13,565 bases of DNA from contig USOQ01000066.1 of NCBI GenBank assembly GCA_900556395.1, positions 1-13,565 on the forward strand. Direction: 5' to 3'. Position 1 is the first letter of the stretch; each line of letters opens with the position of its first letter. Made by a program: the position numbers and the translations under genes. The notes under the pieces were generated by a model. That model had not been told where the DNA came from and made no database searches. It saw nothing but the letters and a program-made list of their open reading frames with translations. Of this stretch, positions 6,801 to 11,802 are shown in pieces. This stretch comes from Candidatus Segatella caccae (GTDB lineage Bacteria > Bacteroidota > Bacteroidia > Bacteroidales > Bacteroidaceae).

Positions 6801-7878
6801 TTTCAATATCATGAAGGTTATCTGTGGTATGGTCAACTCATACGGTGGAACCTTGTACCTTGGCGTTAACAACACTGGTACTGCACGAGGACTTGCAGAA
6901 GACCTCGAATACTTTGAGGGAAGCAAGGATAAGTTTGATCTGTATGTCAGGAACCAGATACGCAAGACGCTTGGCGACTTGGTGAATGCTTCTGTAGTCA
7001 TTGAGCATCCAGAAGCTGGCAAACATTGGATTTATGCTATCAAGGTAGCAGCAAGCAAGACTCCTGTCATCCTGAAGCTCGACAACAAGTTCTATCTGCG
7101 CGAAGGAACATCGACCTACTCTATCGAAATGCCAGAACTTGTAAAGATTATGGATCAGCGTGACTTCTCGATCTACAACACGAAGGTGTCGGAATTAGAA
7201 GAAGGCGACATAATGGAGGTAGTTGAGCCTGAGGAAGAGAAGAAAGAGCAAACAGTCAAGATAAAGACTAAGGTCCTTCCTGATGACATGATCGGAACCA
7301 GTGCTCTTCGCTCTAACATCACTGAAAACTGGGTCGATGGCTATGGCATGGACACATCTTGCTATCTCCGTATTCAGTCCCTTGGTGACTGGTGTATGCT
7401 TGATGATGTTGAGTGGGAAGATGGCATCATAACACTCGCTATCCATGATGACGAATTGGAAGGCAGTCTTATCATCGTCTATGAAGATGGCAAGGTCAAC
7501 AGAGTTCCTATGTCACAGCTCACAGACAAGAGCAGAGGTAACTTCTACAAGATGTACAATCACAAGAAGCCTATATTCGTTTGTCCTGTACGAAAAGATG
7601 ATGCATTACTCACTGCATATGAGGATGACCATGGTAAGCAGTTCCTCCGTCTCGATGATGTTTCCAACATCGAAGAAGGAAAGATGCTTTCTGCAGGCAA
7701 TACTCTTACTGATGTTGACTTTACAAAGGTCTTCTATTGTGAGATAATCAGCAAGCAATACCATGATGACTTACATAGAATGCACAATCTCAATCGACGT
7801 TCTCTCGGATTCCAGGCACTCACTGGATATGGCTTGAAGGAGCAGGAGGTTATGAGGAAGATAGGCATTGAACTATAG
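3865..7878 (+). CDS. Giant AlbA_2 (Schlafen-type divergent ATPase) domain protein, 1337 aa
   Basis: Residues about 950-1095 form an AlbA_2 domain: ENQLTEFKTS at 953 (the E..EFK entry motif), KQQTFNIMKVICGM, then MVNSYGGTLYLGVNNTG at 989 and an RGL turn, ending with FYLREGTST. This family binds nucleic acid and/or ATP and occurs in regulators and Schlafen-like defence proteins. Residues 1-160 look like two beta-rich OB/cold-shock-like repeats (GKFYTLPIKDF; GKTYPFIVNKEAY). About 170-560 is helical. 570-735 contains further S1/OB-like strands (GVTSYGYGIFLERTEEY...VQVGDTVKVRVTD). Acidic stretches lie near 763-775 and 1112-1130, and the C-terminal 200 residues are beta-rich and unrecognised. No membrane segment or signal is visible. 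It is transcribed alone, towards the minus-strand cluster, and closed by strong hairpins. A nucleic-acid-sensing or defence role is inferred only. Confidence 0.8.
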   Translation: MTVQTFQKGKFYTLPIKDFREEGNNAFFIVDANNREYAIRMFDFQKLDKSVFEMKELPCMVKDIHGDNIVFVQNFAQMFSERYISGKTYPFIVNKEAYNPDTEFRYYDVRDYNGVPFRVKCEKNTYLVPNQRILCVVSRPTQNKMILILENTKKDNIVNCISPEELLKKSGIEERCQRFLLNSFATNPGFEEAKYYYKQGNPEWVIKAITAVVGVEQWPNLSFTNKELLLSCYHRICLYLLEDSDYLHQFTESDRDNYQTWIADRVSMSETYLECLALMSKNGCSEEIDLILGKIRNSGYIYHPHRRMRLLIAMFSLQPELLEEKIDVILDLLGERAKDWKVASFTDAFSSFLQFYVMSNKDRTNREAVIDNEQSNLLLKRMVRSICYLLLMTNGEGINFPMYRSLLYHYLSFVRGRNVLGNLNQTQNLAEELVDRAFTSLVVSEESGQDFTWGRDFSQIELFAYQMAAIKVKNTTFLTRSYEAQNVRFTVSADGITIAKSSSAAKEKNILPQDFPGWHNLQIFLDQPTKFNISKQSKMRTWKAYWNNVEQALFEEKKVVSKTKKRKISPEVGTVTTVRVLWKDENHQYRYYCRIEDDLYEGEGWIDTYQKGGSIGLFHYDPELDIDSFFIDGKPILFKVRVNAIGSPKDEKPTYTFDAVSLIDELIREQVEFAEESNCEIIFYDSKNDIYCGVTSYGYGIFLERTEEYADVQVGDTVKVRVTDSSRPNAIQGEICGAGTEEVNIKTAAEGVLHDYAYEQLYEETEEELEEEAMSVSEDLFELDYMKEIINIFDHKAVLETDNIRAYAFLSIAHILSKMIDDQAMMQYLEQRLHFLCILEDYGENGKVNDEELELLGNDNSDMVEKFPLLKQRLSEMRIVNCFGQQEKNPYLWSMVNDYESGHILSKLSRLMLSYNMAEGFGLQENQKNIITKIKSLLNVNVELPQIYSFGEENQLTEFKTSIVFPPNNNMREDIKQQTFNIMKVICGMVNSYGGTLYLGVNNTGTARGLAEDLEYFEGSKDKFDLYVRNQIRKTLGDLVNASVVIEHPEAGKHWIYAIKVAASKTPVILKLDNKFYLREGTSTYSIEMPELVKIMDQRDFSIYNTKVSELEEGDIMEVVEPEEEKKEQTVKIKTKVLPDDMIGTSALRSNITENWVDGYGMDTSCYLRIQSLGDWCMLDDVEWEDGIITLAIHDDELEGSLIIVYEDGKVNRVPMSQLTDKSRGNFYKMYNHKKPIFVCPVRKDDALLTAYEDDHGKQFLRLDDVSNIEEGKMLSAGNTLTDVDFTKVFYCEIISKQYHDDLHRMHNLNRRSLGFQALTGYGLKEQEVMRKIGIEL

Positions 7879-7892
7879 TACAGCTAACATAG

Positions 7893-7931
7893 AAGTACGA
7901 TTCGGACATTCGTGTTTGAGTTGTACTTTTT
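7893..7931 (+). terminator. 16-bp G-U-rich hairpin with UUCG loop and T tract
   Basis: AAGTACGATTCGGACA, loop TTCG, TGTTTGAGTTGTACTT, then more T. All 16 positions pair as RNA if five G-U pairs are allowed. Because G-U pairs become A-C mismatches on the opposite strand, the structure favours the + transcript. It starts 15 bp after the AlbA_2 stop codon. Confidence 0.75.
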
Positions 7932-7943
7932 GCCGTTCAAAAG

Positions 7944-7979
7944 AAAGAGAGTCTGCCAATTAAGGAGGACTCTCTTTTT
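7944..7979. terminator. Second, bidirectional terminator between convergent genes
   Basis: AAAGAGAGTC (7944-7953) pairs perfectly with GACTCTCTTT (7968-7977), with a 14-nt loop and T-runs on both sides. It can end the AlbA_2 transcript on the + strand and the HTH operon on the - strand. Confidence 0.75.
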
Positions 7980-7998
7980 AGTTAAACACATACCACCA

Positions 7999-8313
7999 TT
8001 ACTTACGTCTCTTGTAATGAGGTGTTCTACGCCTACGTTCGTTTGGCTTAACGAGTTGTTGGGCATAACGTTCTGCAAGATGCATCAACTCATTTTCCTA
8101 AAGCTGCTTATTACCTTCAATCCTGTTGTTCAAATCTTTTTTGTTGAGAAAAACAGTTTTTGAATTTGGCTTATAACAACCCAATTCACCTCTTGATGCC
8201 ATTTTGCAAACAGTACTCTTTGACAGATTGAGATAGGCTGAAGCTTCGTCGATAGTAAAGAAGTCTTTCAACATGTAGTTCTGGCTCTCAAACTTTTCGA
8301 GAAGCTGCAGCAT
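7999..8313 (-). pseudogene. Excisionase/AlpA-like HTH protein with an in-frame amber codon
   Basis: From the ATG at 8313 the frame reads MLQLLEKFE, then DFFTIDEASAYLNLSKSTV, KMASRGELGCYKPNSKTVF and LNKKDLNNRI. This is the winged-HTH layout of small excisionase/AlpA-type DNA-binding proteins common on Bacteroidetes mobile elements. TAG at 8098-8100 ends it at 71 aa. The same frame then continues for 32 codons (ENELMHLAERYAQQLV, then KPNERRRRTPHYKRRK) to TAA at 7999-8001, with a basic tail like those of full-length relatives. So either one nonsense change truncated a 104-codon gene or the 71-aa form is the product. The HTH itself is complete, so DNA binding may survive. It follows the four-cysteine gene closely and is the last gene before the terminator. 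Confidence 0.65.
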
Positions 8314-8329
8314 ATGGTCAATTCTGCTT

Positions 8330-8536
8330 TCAATTAAGGTGGCTTTTTTGTCTTAATACCTTTAGCTTCCAGCTTTTTTTTTGAAGATCTGCCAATTCGC
8401 CATCACACTTTGGGCAAGTGCCTTGACACTCACCTTTATGATTACATTCTGAAGGCGTATATTCCACGCCATACTTGTCCGCAACATAAGTACGGATAGC
8501 TTTCAGTATCTCACATTTTTCTTTTCCTTTACTCAT
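8330..8536 (-). CDS. Small four-cysteine protein (zinc or Fe-S binding candidate)
   Basis: A 68-aa protein, MSKGKEKCEILKAIRTYVAD, with a Cys cluster C-x5-C-x3-C-x2-C (CNHKGECQGTCPKC) at about residues 31-44. Similar short proteins occur in Bacteroidetes, but I know no established function. The cluster suggests metal binding. After LADLQKK the frame crosses an A9 run (complement of the T-run at 8374-8382) and ends in an odd tail. With seven or ten A the frame reads LEAKGIKTKKPP and stops at TAA just before the HTH gene, which looks more natural, so a slip here is likely. The start lies 6 bp after the stop of the ADP-ribosylglycohydrolase extension, indicating an operon. Confidence 0.6.
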   Translation of the reverse strand: MSKGKEKCEILKAIRTYVADKYGVEYTPSECNHKGECQGTCPKCDGELADLQKKSWKLKVLRQKSHLN

Positions 8537-8542
8537 ATAGAA

Positions 8543-8704
8543 CTATTGTTTTGAATCAAATTTAGCTTCTCGTTCTATGTATTTGATTTGAGAAATGTTC
8601 TTAAATCCCATCCTCTTCAATTTATTAATGCTTCTATCGACATCTTCCTTTGTATTGAAATGAGGAATAAGAGGCACTTTTGTCTTAAATGAATATTTTA
8701 CCAC
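8543..8704 (-). pseudogene. Out-of-frame C-terminal extension of the ADP-ribosylglycohydrolase gene
   Basis: Overlapping the end of the glycohydrolase frame is a second frame reading KYSFKTKVPLIPHFNTKEDV, DRSINKLKRMGFKNIS and QIKYIEREAKFDSKQ, ending TAG at 8543-8545. It joins the upstream protein seamlessly (VKCG-KYSFKTK) if one A is removed from the AAAA run near 8697-8700. It may instead be a separate 53-aa protein starting at GTG 8704 and translationally coupled. Its stop directly abuts the next gene, which supports real coding. I do not recognise the domain. Confidence 0.5.
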
Positions 8705-10307
8705 ATTTAACTTTTCTAATAAGCTCCTCTGTATCAAACTCAGCATTTCGCCATCTACACGATACACTATGTGCATGTTTACTATTAAACAGCTCAACAA
8801 TATTTTGGATGTCTTTAGGCAATTTCTCCATGCCAAAGTTGTACAGAGCATAAGGCATCTTGTTATAATAAGCACCAGCAATAGCTCCAGTTATAGCTCC
8901 CATCGTATCAGCATCACCACCTAACGAGATACATAACCGCAAAGCGTCCTCATAATCTTTGCTCTCGAGAAAAGCAATGATGGATTCTGGTACTGTACCT
9001 TGACAACTCCCGTCAAATCCATATGTCGGACGTATGTCGTCGCAACTTCTGTTAAGATTGTAACCGAAGGAATCGGTGATAAAACGACGTATTTCCTCCT
9101 TAGAGTTACCAGTTCTTGCCATAAAAATAGCAGCTGCCGTAGCCTGTGCTCCCCTAATGCCTTCGGGATGGTTGTGCGTCACTTCGGCACATTTCTTTGC
9201 AACTTTCATTGTTTCTTCCAGGGTATCAAAGGCAAAGCCGACTGCAGACACACGCATTGCAGAACCATTGCCCCATGAATTATATGGTTTCGGATAGTCT
9301 TTGCGTAGCCACTGTGAGAACATGTTACCATATGCTCCCATAGGATTAGGATATTTGCGTCCCCATTGCTGCATACGTTCAACTAATCCCTTCTTGGTAT
9401 GCCGCTTATCGTTCAAAATCCAGTCAGCAACAGCAATGGTCATTATAGTGTCATCGGTGTAGTCCATTCTCTTATCTTGGATGTTTATATCCGTTGACTT
9501 GTGCGGATCAAACTCATAGATACTTCCTGCAATGTCCCCTAATATAGTTCCCATGAGCATTGGGCAGTACTCGTTGACAGGATTCTTTTGATGTTCATTA
9601 CTTTTTCTTGAAACATTAGTATAGTCAAGAGCTTCGTACCAACTACGAAACGTATCAGGTGTCTCGCACCAACCCCAATGGCAGAAACGGTTGTAAAGAA
9701 TTGCCTTCATGGATATTGGTACACCATCATTGGCGCAGAAATCGCCAAGCCCTTCTCTTATGTAACACAGGGTTTCGTTCAATAGATAATCATCATTATT
9801 AAAATGAAATCTAACCCAATATCCTTCATATTGATGACCCACATGAGCACCACAATCCTCCGGAATATTTTTGCCATAGTAGAAACAATGTTCAAGATAA
9901 GGAGCTACTATTATGTCATAGAACTCTTTGGGAATATATATGTTACAAACAGCTATAGCTTTCTTGAAAAGAGGTGCAATCTCTTCAGCCTTGAAACCTG
10001 CAATACCACAGCCTATGCATGTAACCAGAAACTTCAAGTCTTGGTGGTCTTGTGCAAACTCAACAAACTCGTCAACGTATGGTTTGATAGTTTCCACGCC
10101 TCCTTGCATGGTTGGTATGGCATAAGCTTGACCTGTCAACCCTACACCTACGCCCCATTGAGCTCCAAATTTATTATGTGCAGCTTTTGCTGCACCCCCA
10201 AGATGTTTCCCTTCAAGGTTACTACCAAAGACGAAAATCTCATCCTTTTCGAGTATATCTATTCTGCTTGAAGCTATATTGGGATTGTCTGTTCTATTCT
10301 TGCTCAT
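8685..10307 (-). CDS. Macro-like (A1S_2505-type) domain fused to ADP-ribosylglycohydrolase
   Basis: A 540-aa protein. Residues about 22-125 (IFVFGSNLEGKHLGGAAKAA, GVGVGLTGQAYAIPT, FLVTCIGCGIAGF) match the A1S_2505-type phage-associated module, whose glycine pattern resembles macro domains that bind ADP-ribose. Residues 160-240 are an unrecognised linker domain. Residues about 249-510 are an ADP-ribosylglycohydrolase (DraG/ARH type): MGTILGDIAGSIYEF, metal-binding TDDT at 284-287, GNGSAMRVSAVGF, and GGDADT at 463-468. The residues expected for the two Mg ions are present, so it should remove ADP-ribose from a protein, nucleic acid or small molecule; the target is unknown. A candidate -7 box, TAAACTTG, lies at 10332-10339. 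The C-terminus seems clipped by a frame shift (see the extension at 8543-8704). It leads an operon with the four-cysteine and HTH genes. Confidence 0.85.
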   Translation of the reverse strand: MSKNRTDNPNIASSRIDILEKDEIFVFGSNLEGKHLGGAAKAAHNKFGAQWGVGVGLTGQAYAIPTMQGGVETIKPYVDEFVEFAQDHQDLKFLVTCIGCGIAGFKAEEIAPLFKKAIAVCNIYIPKEFYDIIVAPYLEHCFYYGKNIPEDCGAHVGHQYEGYWVRFHFNNDDYLLNETLCYIREGLGDFCANDGVPISMKAILYNRFCHWGWCETPDTFRSWYEALDYTNVSRKSNEHQKNPVNEYCPMLMGTILGDIAGSIYEFDPHKSTDINIQDKRMDYTDDTIMTIAVADWILNDKRHTKKGLVERMQQWGRKYPNPMGAYGNMFSQWLRKDYPKPYNSWGNGSAMRVSAVGFAFDTLEETMKVAKKCAEVTHNHPEGIRGAQATAAAIFMARTGNSKEEIRRFITDSFGYNLNRSCDDIRPTYGFDGSCQGTVPESIIAFLESKDYEDALRLCISLGGDADTMGAITGAIAGAYYNKMPYALYNFGMEKLPKDIQNIVELFNSKHAHSVSCRWRNAEFDTEELIRKVKCGKIFI

Positions 10308-10344
10308 ATTTTTAATGTTTTAGGATTTTGTCAAGTTTATCACA

Positions 10345-10601
10345 TCAATTATCTTTTTTGACATTTTCTGGTGTAATGGCTTGTGACATTCCCTTATGTC
10401 CTTTGGATATGATACATTCTTCGGATACAAGTTTCATCCATAGTCTTCTCCGAAAATATCTTTCCAAAGCGTTTCTGAACGTAAGACAAGTCTTGTTGTT
10501 TCTACTGCAAGGTGTTTATATATGAACGTACCGAATATGGTAAGCTCTGGTCTGATGTGTGTAATAATGTTATCATACCGACTGTTTTTAAGGATTAAAA
10601 A
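10345..10601 (-). pseudogene. Broken small ORF between the Nudix regulator and glycohydrolase genes
   Basis: Just after the Nudix stop a start-less frame of 55 codons (10434-10601) reads THIRPELTIFGTFIYKHLA, VETTRLVLRSETLWKDIFGE, DYG-stop. Its TGA overlaps an ATG (ATGA) that opens a 30-codon frame (10345-10437): MKLVSEECIISKGHKGMSQA, ITPENVKKDN. The two pieces look like one protein split by a single-base shift. The ATGA overlap could also mean coupled small genes, but the upstream part has no start codon. I do not recognise the family. It lies in line with its neighbours on the same strand. Confidence 0.4.
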
Positions 10602-11329
10602 TCAAAGGGATATTTACGCCACTCTTTAGAAGCTTTGGCTTGGTTGAATGCTATTTCGTTAAACGAATATACATAGAGAGACCTAGTTGCAGGAGAGACT
10701 TTTTCTATAGATGAAGAGGTCGCACAACAACGTTCATCTTCCAGCTCCATTTTCGTAAGAAAACCAGACGCTTCCATTTTGCGCATAAAATTGCGTCTAT
10801 CATATTTTCTTTCATGTATGAGTTCATATATGTGTTGCAGTTCGTCCATCTTAAATACCTTGTTCAAGAGTTTGAAAGCTATAGGAGAAATGCGAAGCTT
10901 TTCTTGAAGCTTTTCTCTTGCCATTTTTATGATTTCAGCATGGTCGAATGCGAGAAGTGGAAGATTATTCCATTCATACCACTGTGCCTTATTAGCATCG
11001 TCACCAGCTATAACTTCAAACTTGTTCTTGCTGATTAGCGCAAAGAAAGCAACCGTAAGTACACGCTCACGAGGGTCTCTGTCGATTGTGCTGAATACAT
11101 GAAACTGCTCAAGGTAGACGTCTTCTACGTTAGTTTCTTCATAGAGTTCCCTTTTGGCACCCTCCTCAACAGTCTCGTCCATATTCAGAAAGCCTCCAGG
11201 CAAAGCCCATGCGCCTTTGTATGGGTCTATGCCACGTTCTATGAGAAGAATGTTGATGCTTGTGCCATCAAAACCGAAGATTACACAATCTGTGGTTACA
11301 GCTGGATGTGGATATTTGTATGTGTACAT
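10595..11329 (-). CDS. Nudix-winged-helix transcriptional regulator (NrtR-like)
   Basis: I place the start at the ATG of MYTYKYPHPAVTTDCVIF (244 aa), not at the ATG 54 bp upstream, because the -7 box and an operator lie inside that extra stretch. The N-terminal domain is a Nudix fold: ALPGGF followed by DETVEEGAKRELYEETNV, a near-perfect Nudix box with the catalytic RE..EE kept and the usual final Gly replaced by Asn. Hydrolysis of ADP-ribose or a similar nucleoside diphosphate is therefore possible. From about residue 150 the winged helix typical of NrtR/AraR-type regulators follows (ISPIAFKLLNKVFKMDELQH, YDRRNFMRKMEASGFLTK), ending in the usual SLYVYSFNEIAFNQAK tail. Such regulators sense ADP-ribose or sugars. 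Twin operators upstream point to autoregulation. Its nearness to an ADP-ribosylglycohydrolase favours ADP-ribose as the signal. Confidence 0.8.
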   Translation of the reverse strand: MYTYKYPHPAVTTDCVIFGFDGTSINILLIERGIDPYKGAWALPGGFLNMDETVEEGAKRELYEETNVEDVYLEQFHVFSTIDRDPRERVLTVAFFALISKNKFEVIAGDDANKAQWYEWNNLPLLAFDHAEIIKMAREKLQEKLRISPIAFKLLNKVFKMDELQHIYELIHERKYDRRNFMRKMEASGFLTKMELEDERCCATSSSIEKVSPATRSLYVYSFNEIAFNQAKASKEWRKYPFDF

Positions 11330-11355
11330 AAAATGAGAATTTTCAATTTGATGCT

Positions 11356-11363
11356 GCAAATAT
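11356..11363 (-). promoter_or_regulatory. -7 box for the Nudix regulator gene
   Basis: The minus strand reads TATATTTG, a perfect TAnnTTTG, 27 bp ahead of the chosen ATG at 11329. Operator copy 1 lies immediately upstream. Confidence 0.65.
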
Positions 11364-11364
11364 A

Positions 11365-11381
11365 CTGCGTTAAAATGACGC
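11365..11381. promoter_or_regulatory. Operator copy 1 (17-bp palindrome)
   Basis: TGCGTTAAAATGACGCA: arms TGCGT/ACGCA around an A/T centre. It adjoins the -7 box, within the -33/spacer region, so a bound dimer would block RNA polymerase. It is near-identical to copy 2, 29 bp away. Confidence 0.7.
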
Positions 11382-11393
11382 ATACAAATAAAT

Positions 11394-11410
11394 TTGCGTA
11401 AAAATGACGC
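11394..11410. promoter_or_regulatory. Operator copy 2 (17-bp palindrome)
   Basis: TGCGTAAAAATGACGCA differs from copy 1 at one base. The 29-bp repeat distance is close to three helical turns, which would put two dimers on the same face of the DNA. Confidence 0.7.
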
Positions 11411-11802
11411 AGTAAGCTGTTTTTTAACACTCTACGATTTTCTAATCATCATAAAAATCTTTGTTGATAACTTCAGTTAATATATGTTAGTTTGAGCGAT
11501 CATCTTCTACAAAGGAAAGAGACAAGGGGATTGAAACGATAATCTCAACCATCTTTTTGATTATATGCCTAAACCCAAAAGAAAACAAATAAAGCCAATC
11601 TCAACTAAGACTATCTACCATTGCAGGGATAGTGCTAACAGTTACGACTGCATGGTAAGGCATTAGACTGTCACCTTTTGCTGTATCGTTATCCATACAG
11701 GCAGAAAGCTGGGCGCTTTTGTATATTTCTTAAAGACTCACAGTGTGAGTACTTTGTGAAACCATAATAAATGGTGCTATCTAATCATTCATTGATTACA
11801 AC
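11411..11802. other. 392-bp spacer with inverted repeats, no gene seen
   Basis: Three inverted repeats are visible: TACCATTGCAG (11616-11626) with CTGCATGGTA (11648-11657), a stem with one bulge and 21-nt loop; ACTCACAGTGTGAGT (11736-11750); and ACCAT-AATAA-ATGGT (11761-11775). The last two lie just past the helicase stop and may act as its terminator, although the T tracts are poor. No ORF with coding character was seen on either strand. Confidence 0.4.

Noticed and set aside
9804..10271. Plus-strand 155-aa ORF inside the glycohydrolase gene
   Set aside because: It is antisense to the conserved macro-like domain and has no recognisable motif, so it is a shadow frame.
10328..10525. Plus-strand 65-aa ORF between the glycohydrolase and Nudix genes
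   Set aside because: Its composition is not protein-like, and the opposite strand has better coding character continuous with the local operon direction.
11330..11383. Upstream ATG of the Nudix regulator at 11383
   Set aside because: The extra 18 residues would be encoded by operator copy 1 and the -7 box, which must lie upstream of the transcript start.
11520..11538. CRISPR-like word GACAAGGGGATTGAAAC
   Set aside because: It resembles the 3' end of type I/III CRISPR repeats, but only a single copy is visible, with no second repeat or spacer spacing and no cas gene in the window.
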